Shown: positions 12,164 through 25,020 of the stretch, piece by piece
Position numbering within the stretch: position 1 is the stretch's first letter
How the letters are laid out: every line of letters starts with the position of its first letter
From: Isoetes taiwanensis
Lineage: Eukaryota > Streptophyta > Lycopodiopsida > Isoetales > Isoetaceae
Reading direction: 5' to 3'
DNA: 64,000 nt
Assembly (NCBI GenBank): GCA_021234155.1
Contig: JAJEKV010000014.1
Span: 20,227,513 to 20,291,512 of the forward strand
Notes under the pieces: generated by a model
Database searches by the model: none
Told to the model about the DNA's origin: nothing
What the model saw: the letters and a program-made list of their open reading frames with translations, nothing else
Translations under genes and position numbers: made by a program

Positions 12164-13290
12164 TTAGTACTGCTCAAATTTAGATTTTGACCAGAAAGAC
12201 ATAGATGCCATATGCATCCAAGACGATTCTTCATACCTTTGATTTTGAATCTTGAAGGACAAGCCTGCCATTGCTGATGTACAAACAGTTTTTAAAGCAT
12301 TCGACTCCTAGAGTAGCTGCCAGAAGTCCCCTTTCAAAGCCGTGTTAGGTAAAGCTCATTTTAGTATTCGTCCATGATTTTGGATTTGGCTCCACAAAGG
12401 TTTTTACCCATGGTTACTTAAACCCAACAATCCCATCAATTCGAGCCATCGGATCGAGATTCTAAAGAGGGCGAGCATGCATGCATTGCATGCTTTCTCT
12501 GGTTGGAAGATCGCTATATTAGGCGAGGTTCTTCATCAGCATCTCATCGGCGCTTCCTCTTCTCTCTCAACAGTACTGTATTCTCTATTCTTTGAAACCC
12601 ATCCTCCCCCCCTTAATTGTTTAATGTATTTGTCGCCTGGCACGCGTGACCAGCCCCTCTATTTGAAGAGGTTTTTCTTTGTTGTCGCATGGCACGCGTG
12701 ATCAGCCTCTCCACTTTGGGAGGTTTGTTGGGAGCGATTTTTCAGCCTTACGTTTGTCCAACCCCCTTGACGAAGGCTTATCATTAGGGTTTTTCCTCGA
12801 AAACCCAAAATGGTGGGGTTTTTTAATCCCGGTGATAAGCTTTTGGCAGGTACACAAACAAAACATTTATTAGCATTGTATTTTTTGGGGTCCAAATTGT
12901 ATAATTGGACATTCCCTTTGTTTTTTCGTGGGTAGTTCGCAGGTGTGCGGCTATCCACTATCCACCATTGTAGAAAATCTATTGAGATGAATGAAAAGCC
13001 AACAATATAGCAATTGGAGTTTTATCAACAATGTAGTCTCATTTTCTAAAGGTCTTTACCCTTTGCATATCAAGGTCTAGCTATCAGTTACAGGTAATGG
13101 AAATTCCCAGCCTAAAAAGGAGAAATATGATTTTCCAATCTCATGGAATATGCCGCGTTAAATTGCTTTGTGTTTAAAGCTTGCACAAGGTGATAAACCA
13201 CCTTATTCTAGGGTGTGCACATGCCTTAGTATACACAATTAATATCACTTCTAATTGTATGGCAGGAACAAGGGGTTAAATATGGTCTAA
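12164..13290. other. Non-coding DNA with a 52-bp near-duplicate
   Basis: GTCGC(C/A)TGGCACGCGTGA(C/T)CAGCC occurs at about 12631 and 12683, 52 bp apart, each followed by a (G/A)AGGTTT phrase. The CACGCGTG core is itself a palindrome. The rest of the stretch shows no recognisable gene. Confidence 0.45.
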
Positions 13291-13293
13291 TTA

Positions 13294-14160
13294 ATGCTTA
13301 CGCCCACTACAGGCCCCATCAGAGAGCTTCAATGCGGGCCTCCTTGCGAGGGAAGATGCTCAGCTTGGGTTGGCACATTTCGTGGCTTCTTGTTGGGGAT
13401 CTTAAGATGGTGGAAATGGAGTCTGATCGGTTGGGGGCTACCTCTACAATTGTATCTAGTTTTGAACGCCAGCAGTGGCCCCGTCTACTCCATGACTGCA
13501 ACCTCTCGGAGATTGATGGTGAAGGTGCCTTTACTTGGTGCAATGGTCAAGTTGGTGGGGGTCGTGCAAGCTCCCGGTTGGATAGAGCTTACTGGAATGC
13601 AGATGCAGTTGTGGCACTTCTACGTCTTTTTTTATTCTGTCTCAGAGACAACTTAGTTTCAAACCACCATCCGCAATTCATTTCAGACGATCCCTGGACC
13701 TGCAGCAGCGACGGCCTGGAGGATGTGTTTTCGCTTGAATGTAAAGTTCTTAAAGGATGCTGACTTTCAAGAAGGCTGCAAGAACACTTGGATAACTGCC
13801 TTCAGCCGACGTCGAGGCATGACTGGCATAGTGGATGCAATTGCGGCAATCAAAGTTTTTGCCAAACAGTGGGGCCGAGAGTCTGCAGCAGCATGTTGTG
13901 CTTTATTGGATACCTTGTATCAGGACTTGCTCTATGCTCGTAAGGAACGTCTTCCAGGTGTTCATGATCGTGATATTTTGGCATAGATCCAAGCATTAGA
14001 GGAGGAGCAAATTCAGCAGGCAAAGATGAAGGCAGGTCTATAGTGATTTCGTGATGGAGACCGTTGTACAGGCTTCTTTTTTCGTGCGGCTAAGAGGCGT
14101 CGCATGACGTCAAGCCTGTCCTCATTGCTTTTGCTGGATGGTTTAGTGCTAATAGAGCCA
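13294..14160 (+). pseudogene. LINE ORF2 remnant: endonuclease domain end plus linker
   Basis: The plus strand encodes GAFTWCNGQVGGGRASSRLD and RAYWNADAVV at 13525-13611. This is the FTW-N...SRLDR-W signature near the end of the LINE endonuclease/exonuclease/phosphatase domain. After frame changes, 13723-13986 carries the linker (FQEGCKNTW, GIVDAIAAIKVFAKQWGRE). Around 14045-14150 comes the motif before the RT (FRDGDRCTGFFFRAAKRRR). Stops at 13986 and 14041 and several frame changes show decay. The RT itself is absent downstream. Confidence 0.8.
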
Positions 14161-14212
14161 ACTGAACTCATAACATCTGCATAGCAGCATTCTCCCTTGC
14201 TTCAATGCTTGA

Positions 14213-14385
14213 TCCATTCCATAACCGAAGCTCATAAGCAACCTATTTCTGCACCCCTGGATTATTAGTTGTGCTTCAAAACTAGACTTGTATCTAGTTT
14301 TCCATTCCATAACCGAAGCTCATAAGCAACCTATTTCTGCACCCCTGGATTATTAGTTGTGCTTCAAAACTAGACTTGTATCTAG
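14213..14385. repeat. Perfect 88-bp tandem duplication
   Basis: The block TCCATTCCATAACCGAAGCT at 14213 repeats at 14301 with no mismatch seen. The second copy ends with TATCTAG at 14385, a few bases short of a full unit. The lack of divergence implies a recent event or an assembly duplication. Confidence 0.9.
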
Positions 14386-15379
14386 CATGTATCTGAGAAA
14401 CCTTTTAGGAAGCCAATGTGAAACCCATATCTAACTCAAATCAAAGAAGAGCATAAATGGAAGGACTCAGGAATTGAACCTGAATTACCAGATCCAGCCA
14501 GCATGTAACATAAAAAATGAGCAAAACAATAATATCATTTTAGGTACCTTGGCATATGATTATCGAGGAAGACGATATGGGATGAGTAAATGGAACACAG
14601 AGCCTGATCTTGAAAGATGCAGATGGTTAAACATTTAAGAACTGGGTGTTCAAAAAAAGGGTATAAGTTGGAATATATACCTACAAATATTGGCAGACTG
14701 CGGATTTGGGTGCAAAACAGGATCGATTGCAGAAACATGGCTTGTAAGCAAAATATAATTTGTTGAAGCGATTATTTTGGCAAGCTCTAGAACAGAAAGA
14801 ATCCTCAAGAACCTAATCTTTGGTTTTATCATCTGGCTGGCCATCACACAAAAGAAAAATAACAAAGAGGAAAAAAAATCAGTGAGAAAGAGCTGCAAGT
14901 TCTACCGTGAAGTTTTATCGCCAAATTTAAGCTAACCTGGAGAGTTATTGAGAGGATGGAACGCCGGATCTGGAGCACTGAAGCAAGGCACCCCTTTGGA
15001 GATGGAGAGACATTTTTGTGCTTCAGAATAGGGTCTGGAGGTGGAGAGACATTTCTGTATTTCAGAATATGGTCTCCGTATATTTTTGAAACCCTGTGGT
15101 TTCCACACAAGCTCGACCCCGCCAGAATAAAATTCGAGAGCAACACCCAAAATTAATTGCACGTGATTTGGCTTCAAAATCTCCATTCCAAAATCTTTAC
15201 GGACCTTCATAGAAAAATGTGACAGATTTGGGAGTCTTCCTTGGGAGAAGGGACCCTATCTAAATAAGACATGTGACAACTAAAGCCAATATCCCATGTC
15301 AGGGATGTATGGATTAAGAACAAAGGCACTATTCTCTCATTGGCTAGAGCAAAAGCTGATGTGGATTTTCTCTATTTTC

Positions 15380-15780
15380 ATAAAGGGCCCATTGGAGACC
15401 TCGTATTTTCTCTAATGGGCTACTATAATGCTTTGGTAGCAACCCTGTTGCCTGCTTTGTATCGTGATAACCTGTTGAATACTGCGATTTCTGACCATAA
15501 TCCATAATATTTCTCTTGCTCTCATACTATGGCGCATGCTGCATCTAAGACATATTTCAAGCTGAATACATTTTTCTTGAAGGATGAGGAATATCTGGCA
15601 CGATGTAGACAGGCATGGTTCACTTCTTTCTCTCAGCACAGGGGCATGGCAGGTATTGTTTATGCTCTCGCTGTTGTAAAGTCTTTTGCTTAAGGTTGGG
15701 GTCGTGAGCAGGCTCTGCTAACTGGAGTCTTTTGTTGGCTCTTTATCAACAACTTGAGGCATGCAGGTCTGTTGCCCCGT
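15380..15780 (+). pseudogene. LINE ORF2 linker fragment, related to the 13.3-14.2 kb copy
   Basis: The plus strand encodes NLLNTAISDHNP (the SDH-P motif that ends the LINE endonuclease) near 15470-15510. The linker follows: KTYFKLNTFFLKDEEYLARC, then AWFTSFSQHRGMAGIVYALA and VVKSFA, a stop and GWGREQALL. The order and spacing match the linker at 13.72-13.95 kb, so the two are copies of one LINE family. In-frame stops show it is dead. Confidence 0.7.
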
Positions 15781-15929
15781 CAGATGGTCATGTGGAGATG
15801 ATGGAAGGATTTGGTAGTATCAAATACTACATCAGTGAGGATATCAAGGATGTTGATTGTGACATTCAGATGTATGTAATATTGGAAAATAGTAACAAGG
15901 TGAGTGAAATCGCAGTAACAAGGTAACAA

Positions 15930-18900
15930 TTGATAAGGTTTAAAGAATAAACATAATGATATATTGATATATGAAGATATTCGGTTAGGTATGATCTACC
16001 AGAGATAAGCATTCAATATATCCCAATGGTTAGAGTTGACTATCTTAGATACATCGTACTAAGGGATATGAAAAGAGTTTAAATCAGGAAAAATAGCTAG
16101 AGTAAGTCTAGCATATACGGCGCCGTTACATTCAAAAACATCCTGAGGATGGTTGGAATAGAATTGAAATAACAGATAATGCGAATTTGACTCTATTCAA
16201 GGGTTGTAACTACCGATGAATTAAACCGGCATTATAAGTTGAGAGTATCTATTGGGTTTTGGGAATATCGCGTCCAATGATGGAAGAAGAGAAGGACGGT
16301 GAATTTGCCAATTATGCCTGTAGGGATAACTGACAAGAGGGCAATACATCGCAATTGCAAGTCCCAATAAGAATCAAGATGAGATGTATAGAGTAGAAGG
16401 GGTGAGATTATATAGACCAACAGTCCATATATCCTAAGAGTTACCTTACTCACGGGGAGCAATTCTAGACCCTGAAGTAGACCCCTTGCCTTGAGGTATA
16501 CACCTGTTATAGATTATACTCTTAAGGGGGTAAATAATTGGATAACCATATGGCAGTTACTAACGAAGGTTCAAACATAGGGGCTTTCTATTATGAGATC
16601 GGGAGGGTTTAATGCCTCCCTCTCATTATGAGGGAGCCAAAGACGACAACATTTGAAACCGATCAAGAGTTGAAGTTGACATGATAACTTAAGAAAATGC
16701 ATTAATTGTGACAAAGCATAGTTGATATTGGGAACACAAAGGATATTTAGCTGAAGAGCCCTTTAGAAGAGCTCTTCGACTGGGGTAGTAACCATCGAAA
16801 TTATGGGATAATCCCGTTTTGGAGGGGGGAGGGATCATAGTTTATATATGGGACTGAAGGACCATAAGGCACTAAAGGAATAGTTAAAGTACCTGGGGAC
16901 TTTACCAAATGCAAGCAGCATATACAATTCCAATAACTAAGGTAGGATGTTGTAGTTGGCACTTGAAATAAATGTCAACGGGCAATAGAGTTGTACAATC
17001 CAGGATGGGTAGCGAATAGCAGTTACTCGCTAGAAGCTCGAATGTGTCTTGCATAGACATCAAAGACTAGATCTCCCACATGATCTTTGCTTGGATCAGG
17101 CAGAGGTGAACCCCATGGGTTACACGGAGTTGTAAATTAGAACATATAGGGCTAGAACATCGATAAAAGCCGAGGTAGCAGGAAAATAACTTCCCGGGTT
17201 ATATCAGACGTAGGTGTTTTATGAAAGCTTACAAAATGCAAGGCAGGTGCCCTAATTACACTAGGTAAATTACAATTCTTACGAAGGCCCACTGACTAAC
17301 TTAAGGCATGATTATGGCTTATATGAGGATGACAAGTTTTTTGTAGCAGCGGCATGACGTCATGATAGAAGAACCCAATGACTAACATTTCTATGGTGTG
17401 TGACAATATTGAATGATAACCTCCAATGATATTGGGGGTTAAAAACATAAGGGGATTTGAAAACGACTTTGGCATAGACTGTTATACCATATGGCATAAT
17501 AATAATGGCTTAGAAGCCAACAAGAGGGTTAAAAAGTATCTAAAGGAGTAAAGGTTGGTGACCCTAAGGAATAAGGCTCACAATTAAAGGGTGAATTGGA
17601 TATGTTGTATTACGTGTACAATCAATGAGTAATATTGAAATTAATAAGCAACACGCTTCAAGGGTCGGGGTAACTAAAACAGACCATGGACATAGAAAAC
17701 ACATTAAAGAAGAAGATAAAGGACTACTATTCGTTAGGTGCACTCTACCAACAGGCGAAGAGAGATGTTTGTGTCAAAAGGCGGCAAGGGGTTTAAAAAT
17801 CCTTCAAAGATTTAATACGTGGCTTAGTGGGAAAGAATTTCAATTTCTAGAACAAAATGGTGGATTGAATTCACCAAGAACCTTTTTAGTAGAAGAGGCC
17901 CCTCGTGAGAGGTTCTTAAGTGGTACTATCCTTTGGGATATTCACACAATCCCTTGGAATATGTAAGTTCATTTATGAAACTTAATGACGCTTAGGCACT
18001 AAAGTAATGGTTGGAAACACTTTGCCCCAACCATATCTAGATACACTAGAAGGAGATGACTAGTCAACAATGGTTGGATGCCATTGGACTGTTACGGTAG
18101 AACAACTCCAAAAGAGGATAGGCCATTGTCAATTTGGCAGGCGTGTGGCGCAGACAAATAATCACTGCCATATAGACGGTGAAGTTTGGCACAAAATAAT
18201 ACTAAAGTTTGTACTCTAGATAAATTAGAGTAAAGTGTTGACATTGTTGTGGGGGTTTTAACACAAGCACTCACTATATGTTACAGAGTATGTATCGTGA
18301 TCTGGGGGAGTGATTTATAAAAGGAATGCGACCATTGAGAAGAAGTGTTGAAGGGTGATAGAATTAAAGAAATTGAAACCCATGGCCTTGAGGGGTGCTG
18401 CATGACAGTCCATAGTCGGTTGGGCCAAGAGAGATCCATTCTCTGGGAAGTGAGACGAATCAAGACTTGGACACTAAAGAAACAATAGCGTTAGGTATTG
18501 TTGTCTCTATGAATTTCACTTAACCCCAATATATAAAGTCAAGTAAGGCATAAGATAAAGCACATGAATGTAATATAACTTAAGTCATGGCAGGGCTGAA
18601 AGAAATTTGCTACCGAGACATGTGCTAGGGGAAAAAATATTTAAAGCTCTGGGTAAGGAATGTCGATAACTTGACATTATTACCGTCGCCCAAAGAATAT
18701 CAAAGGTGATAGTGGATTAGAATCCAACCTAGAAGTTTATATCTTAATCAGAGGAGTTCCCTTCCATCACTCGGCATAAAAGTTCGTCGATATGGTTGCG
18801 AAAATCATTCCGTAGTGACAGTAAGAACCCTTAGTTTATTCCTACCTCACCATGGTTGCACAAGTCCGGCGGATTTGTTGCCACCACAGCGTTGGCTTAG

Positions 18901-18990
18901 AGAAGGGTAATTACTAGACAAAAGTTTTACTATAGAAAACACATATACTATTGGTTAAGTAGAACAAGAGACTATCATATTCAATTAAAG
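15930..18990. other. Unassigned block, purine-leaning on the plus strand
   Basis: About 3 kb with no recognisable protein. The longest open stretch (17625-17966, plus strand) matches nothing I know. The plus strand is visibly enriched in A and G over much of the block. A heavily decayed LTR element or other old repeat is possible, but I see no LTR, primer-binding site or conserved polymerase motif. Confidence 0.4.
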
Positions 18991-19060
18991 AAAGTTTACC
19001 GTGTTGGTAAAGGGTTTGGCTTGGTGATAGGAGGTCAAGGATTCATGTCCCTATAATATA
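18990..19060 (+). repeat. tRNA-like SINE head (candidate)
   Basis: TACCGTGTTGGTAAAGG resembles a degenerate RNA polymerase III A box and GGATTCATGTCC at 19039-19050 a B box, at tRNA-like spacing. The downstream body is AT-rich. It does not fold as a complete tRNA by eye. It is a candidate SINE only. Confidence 0.35.
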
Positions 19061-19142
19061 CTTTTGTAAGAAGAGTTGTTGTGCAAAGAAAACAAGTATT
19101 TGATATGTATAAGAAATATATAAAACATACATGTTATATTCA

Positions 19143-19260
19143 AGGAAGCTTGGCATGATGGTAAGTGCCTAAGGCTGGAGTTGGGAGGTTGTGAGTTCAA
19201 ATTTGTGCTGGAAAGGCAAAAATACAATGAAAAAATTTATACGGCGGAAATTTTTATACG
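19143..19260 (+). repeat. tRNA-like SINE head (second candidate)
   Basis: TGGCATGATGGTAAGTG at 19151-19167 resembles an A box. GAGTTCAAATT starting at 19193 resembles a B box (GGTTCGANTCC). It starts about 150 bp after the first candidate. The region ends in an A-rich tract near 19260-19271, which suits a SINE tail. Confidence 0.4.
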
Positions 19261-19274
19261 CAAAAAAAAAACCT

Positions 19275-20985
19275 TTTGGTATGTTTGCCTAAAGACAACC
19301 AGACTTAAGCCTATTAGCCCGTATGGATCTAATAGTCTTTAATTTGCAGTCCTAGATATGACTAGGTGTTTGTCATATCATAGGCCTTGAACAGAGCTAC
19401 CAAATAATACAGTCTTTCAATAAAAATAAATCAAGACATGATGCTTGTTTGAATAAATTTACAAGAGCCACCACAACAGATTTACAAACATAGTTTCTTT
19501 GATATATTGAAAATATAAGTAGCAGCTATAGAAAGAACAGATTTAAAAACATTGTTTCCACGTAAAACATACTACTAAAGATATTTTCACTGTTATATAC
19601 CATTAACCATAAGTAGAAACGTTTTGAAATGCTCAAGATATTTATAGAGTTTTTAGAAATCCAATAGCAATATTGGCCACATAAGTAGACCCACATAGAA
19701 AGAGTTTTCAGATATCACCAATTATGATCTCGCAGTGTGAGCAATAAATTTGCTCAATTTCACACCAAAACATCACCATACATAGGGATAAGTTCGGTTA
19801 CCTGCATGTCAACCATTCAAGAATTAGCCTAAGAAGGGTAATCTCAAAAGGACAAACAGGTAAGCAAAGAACCTATCCAGCTTAACGCCCTTCAACATAT
19901 TTTTTAGCGATGTCAAAAACATAAAAGAGCATACAACTTCAGAAATTCTTAGAGAACAAATATGTCATGAGTCCCTCCAAGTTCAACGGTCAACTTTAAC
20001 ATGCCAAAAGATCTTGTATACCAAATTATCCTGCATATCTAGGAAGATAGATACGACTACAACTATAGACAGATAAACAGCAAAGCTAGCAAATAAATAT
20101 GGCAAAATACTCCATTAGCTATAAACTATGGTTCAAGGCTGCCATGCAATATAAGTGTAGCAGAAGTAATAAAGCATGTAGATCAACAATAACAAGTAGA
20201 GAAAATAGAGCATAAGACTTAGAAATCACAAAAGAATATCCTAATTACAATAAAAAGAGGAAACTACTTATAGAGTTTAAAGGATTATTGACCAGTTAGA
20301 ATGTAACAAATAATCTGGTTTACAGAAATAAGCTGGAACAAGAAGGAAAATATAGCCTTGGCTAAAGACCAGGCACCATGTAGAGAAGATTTTAAGGCTG
20401 CATCCGGGGTCCGCAAATGAATAGACACTCAGACCAACAATATCCCAGCCAGGTTAGTCATGGAAGAACAAGAAATAAGCACAAATATAAGTTGGAATAA
20501 AGAATCAGAGAAATATGCAGAATAGGAAATAAAGGACAGATCTGGCCATAAGACCAATGATGATAAATCAAACGAAACGAAAAGAAACTATACGTGTTAA
20601 AATTAGAGAGACATGTTCTGACACGAAAAGAGATCTGGTTACCAACACTGGCTATATAAAAAACTAGGTAGACACTACTTTAGCAGTTCTGGCGGAGATA
20701 GAATCAACACACTATTAGCACCTCTAAGGGCATGGCATGTAAAGAGCACAAGGTATTGCACATAGCTACAAGCAGAGTTGAAAACAGTGAGATAAATATG
20801 AGGGTGCATTATGACCAGTCACCAGTTAAATGCTGCCATAGAAATCAACAGACCCCTTTAGATTGGAGTAAAGGGCAATAAAAATATCTCTTCAGACCAG
20901 CAGTAATTATATAGAAAGATGCCTTAAAAAATTGACTCAAGGAAAACTAGAAGCTAAAGAGAAACCTGATTTGCATTGTTGTAAG
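19275..20985. other. AT-rich non-coding DNA
   Basis: There are no open frames of note, no repeats with clear ends and no RNA gene recognised. The plus strand is A-rich throughout. If the minus-strand exons at 21 kb are real, this would be downstream DNA. Confidence 0.5.
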
Positions 20986-20987
20986 AT

Positions 20988-21429
20988 TTATTGTCGTATA
21001 TCAGCTGGAACAGAAGCCTTTGCAGCATCTCTAATAGGAGTCTCCATAGGAGTACTTGGGAGATCAATGGTGCTTCCAAATAGATTATGAACTGAATTTC
21101 CTTCCCCTTCATGAGGCACATCTTTCCTGGCAAGACATATTCTGAAGCTTTGACAGGCTTATGGTATATGAAGCTTCTCAACCTTTCTTATGGTAAACCT
21201 GATTATCTTTCGTGTATCCAGGCTGTAGAATAGTTGGAACATGGTCAATTGCAGCAACAATTACATCCTCAGCATTTGTGACGAAATCTGAAAGATCCTT
21301 ATCGGTTCTAGAACTTCCTTGCCCTTCTAGATTCGAATTTTGATGTATGTCCAGTGTGGCTTTGATAAAATCCCCTTTCCATCTACCATATGCAGAGCTA
21401 AAAGCCTGAGTCCATAGGGTAGACAAGCT
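20988..21429 (-). CDS. Unrecognised protein, two C-terminal exon-like pieces
   Basis: After an acceptor at 21430 (GTGAAATCAG) the minus strand is open as SLSTLWTQAFSSAYGRWKGD and continues with a Ser/Asp-rich segment to about 21184. A second piece, in a different frame, starts near 21140 and reads KDVPHEGEGNSVHNLFGSTI, then DLPSTPMETPIRDAAKASVP, and stops at 20988. The frame difference implies an intron or a frameshift between about 21184 and 21140. Composition is protein-like and the second piece looks like a natural C-terminus. I recognise no family; a repeat-derived frame cannot be excluded. Confidence 0.35.
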
Positions 21430-24045
21430 CTGATTTCACATAAAAGAGAGTAATAATATGAACTGAAAGGAAACTTTAAACAGAAGCAATTGGAAGCAGG
21501 CAATTCCAGAAACCACATCCATCGGTCCATGTAGCAACCGTATATCTGCGACGTTGAATAAGGCATTCCGGCCATGAAACCCTAAATTTTATAGTTCACA
21601 ATTTTACCATATGACCTAAGAAAAATGAATCATGAAAAATGTTTAAGGGGTCCGATCTTTCTCTCAAGCACTATTATCCTTAGCAATATGATCACAATAT
21701 TGAACATAAACACCCATGAAGAAATATATGGTCAATCATCTTATAGGCTCTAACCACATACGAAAGATACAACCCCAAGTTTTATAATCAATGCTAAGCT
21801 GGATAGAGGTGAACACGAAGTGAAGAAATACCACCTGTATGTTAATGTACAAGAAATAACCATAAACGACTCAGATTAATTTTGATACCTTCACATAGGA
21901 CAAGAATGTGCTCAATTGCTTAAGACTACGACTTTAGGAAAATATTAGACATACCAACAAATAGCTAGACACTTAGCCTTGCATGCCAAGTTATTTGAGT
22001 TGGTCAGAACGGAGATAAGTTGATTAAATACATTTCTGATCAGATATATTTCCTTGGGAAAAATACATACATAAAACTAGCAAAAAGGCACGCCAGAGAC
22101 CATAGAAAATAAAGGCGCATGAAAATTAGGGCAAGGTAATTGGATAGGAAAATATAATTGAATTATGTTTGTATTAGGGCAAAATTGTATTGAAATTTAT
22201 TTTCCGCGATCGAAATAGCATATGTTGCTTGGATAATTTAGATGACGCCCCTCCGTATGTACCAATATTTCTTAGTTTTGGAAGGTTAGGATATGAGGTT
22301 GTTGTAGCCATTTTTGTTGTGTTATAAACGTTTATGTAATGTCTTTAGATTTCATTGTTCAGAACATGAGAAATATGAAAGTGAAGTTTGTAAGGCTATT
22401 AATTGTCATCACATGGCGGATCTAGAAAGAAATCAATATTTCCAAACAATTCGATGACAAGCTTGTCATCAAGAGCATATGTCGCCTTTTCAATGGTCAT
22501 TGGATTGCTCGGTTTGTGATTGTGGTTGGATAATTTCATTAGCGTTGTCATCATTGTCCCGACTGCTTGTTTAGAGACTTTTATCTATGATCAAGTTATA
22601 ACCGACGTGCAATATAGAAGCTTGAAAGGTGGTGATGCCCTCTAAGATGGTTGATACGTGTATTTGTTGTAGTTAATGTTTTTTTTTTTTTTTTTTTTAA
22701 GGCTTACGTTCAGCTGGTTCTTCGTTGTTTTCTTGCCTGGAGGCCTTCATTTACTCATGTTGCACTGGATTTGCACTAAGATCAATTGACCCAGATAGGA
22801 TAGAATCATGCGTATCTATTGCAATGAGACTGCCTTTTCAAGTGCGTCAGAATGTGGTTGTTCCAGTTGTAAGCCTCAATGTTCTGAAAACAGAACCAAA
22901 CAAGAGTGATGATATCGTAGCAACAGAGTTTTTAAAATAATATTGCATGGCATAATTCACTTCTTAAAAAAGGGGAGAAAAAAAAACTCTCAAACTATGA
23001 GGAAACTTGACCTTTAGACCGTTCCATAAGTTAAGAGATGTCAGCCTAAGAGTTGCCACTGGAGAAGAACAGATTGAAACTACCTTCTTCCTATAGAGAT
23101 GCAACAATCAATGCCCTCAAAGGAATACATCATGTCAAATGCCTTTCCAAAAAGGCAGCGTCGAGTTTAGTATTTTAAACAATCTTAACAGAGAGACCAA
23201 GTGCACCTCTTTGCAGCATTCCTCAGATATGGCAAATAATTTGTCAACATCACCGATGGTTTTGCAAGAATATGAGGAGCTTCAGGAGGCAATCCAGGTT
23301 TACATAAGGATTATCCTTCAATAAAATATAGGTTGCATTTCATCTCAAGGATCACACATTATTATTTTTCAGGAACAAAGAGAAAACAAAATTCAGAGAT
23401 AGGAGAAATGAGGTCATAACATGTAAATAATCAAAATGACGTCTCCACCAAAGAACAAGAATCTTTAGATTCTCTTTAGAGCAAGCATACTGATCATGGA
23501 AGAATGCTCGGAAGAATGTGCAGCTTGTACGGACTAATAAACGAAACCAACCACTCTAATGAAAAATCTAAATGAAAAAGACAATGAACTGCGAGCTTAC
23601 TAAAAAGAAACATAAAATCCATTGGTTCGTTACCTTCTAGGCACCCATCAATCATTGTGACACTTAATATGTTCGAGCCACAAGCGAGTCAGTTCTGCAA
23701 ATTATGTGCCACATACTGGTGCCATAATGGCCATCAGATCAGCCTCAAGAGCATAGATAGAGAAGAAATCATTTTCCCTTTGCATGAATGCTAGGGTTTG
23801 AGGTATACCTATCCCAACAATAAAAAAGAACTAGAATCTTGTTCAATAGAGGAGGATTAAGATGTAAAATAACAGCTTGTAGATTGTGCCATGGAGATAG
23901 AACTTGGAGAAAATTTGGATACTGAATGGATCGACTATGAAGTAGAAATCCTGATGAAATAATCTACAACATATAGAATGCACCAAATGTGAAGTTGGAT
24001 TCATGCAAAATCTAGAGTTTTACAAGTGAAAAGTAAAGCAGATAC
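21430..24045. other. Non-coding DNA with a 20-base T-run
   Basis: A T-run lies at 22679-22698. Nothing else has gene or transposon character. It could be intron if the flanking minus-strand exon-like pieces belong to one gene. Confidence 0.4.
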
Positions 24046-24352
24046 CATGCTTTTCTTTGCAAATGTCACCGGAGCGAAAACTTTGACCTTCCATCTCCAA
24101 CGGATAAGCAGTGTTTCGAAAAACGTCCCATATGAAATGTTTTCTGAAAGGAGATCCTAGAGGCAAATGTGTATGAAATGCTGAGATGTTCATGAAACTC
24201 CAACCAGGTTTTTCCATACTAAGATGAAGAATAGGTGCCCTTACTTCTGCATGAAAATTTGAAGACCTTGTATCTGCAGTGAACGACAAAACTTCAAAAT
24301 GGTTACCAATAACATCTTGCAAACCATAAGAAACGAAATTTGAATGCAGGAC
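24046..24352 (-). CDS. Unrecognised exon-like open segment
   Basis: A 307-bp open segment on the minus strand lies between an acceptor (TGTCGCAG, ending at 24353) and a possible donor (CATG|GTATCT at 24045). It encodes VLHSNFVSYGLQDVIGNHFE, followed by a segment with HTHLPLGSPFRKHF and a charged end. It sits about 0.7 kb downstream of the ATG18b-like pieces on the same strand, but it does not match the part of that family that should follow. Function unknown. Confidence 0.35.
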
Positions 24353-25020
24353 CTGCGACATTTACCTACATATAATCTGCCTACAGCTTCGAGCCTTTAA
24401 AGAAAATATTCTTGAGAGCAGACAACATAATGAAGCAAGTTATAACTTTGACATAAAGCACAAGCTCGATGCGGAGAAGGACTAGAAGAAGTCTATGCCT
24501 CTTGAATTCTTCACCTTGCAACCAAGCATCCTCACAATCTTAAACCGTATATGTTTTGTTTAACTGTAAGTATAACACTTGAGCAGACATGGAAAAATGC
24601 TTGCAGAGATAAAATGAATGAGCAATGGAGACAAGACCTAATTCCCACACTCTATTGGAGAAGACCTACAAGAAGTGCACATATCTGCTCAACACACATA
24701 TCCTGCAATTGCTGCCAACAGCCAATAGAACTGCTTGTTAGCTTGGAAAAAAAGGAAAATGTATATTTGAATCCACTTCAAGAGTAGCTGATGTATCCAA
24801 CATATTAATGATCAGAAATGAACTTTTGCTCGGTTGCGGTTGCTAAAGTCTTTCTTCTTAACTACCAAGGATCAGATGAACATCTTAAGGGGCTCCTGTT
24901 CTTTTTCTAATAGAATTGCCAATTTTATGAAGAGTTTAGTGTCTGTCTGAACGAAATCCAATTCTGACAATATAAAACCTTCTGTCCTGATAGTACAAAA
25001 CAAAGTGATTACAAACTTAC

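Noticed and set aside
14458-14500. Minus-strand TTCAGGTTCAATTCCTGAG resembles a tRNA T-arm.
   Set aside because: A 5-bp stem with a 7-base loop is present, but no matching acceptor 5-prime half, D-arm or anticodon arm is found upstream.
15960-16090. Possible gypsy RT/RNase H phrase (RVDYLRYIV-like).
   Set aside because: It is a single weak phrase without neighbouring polymerase motifs, primer site or LTR.
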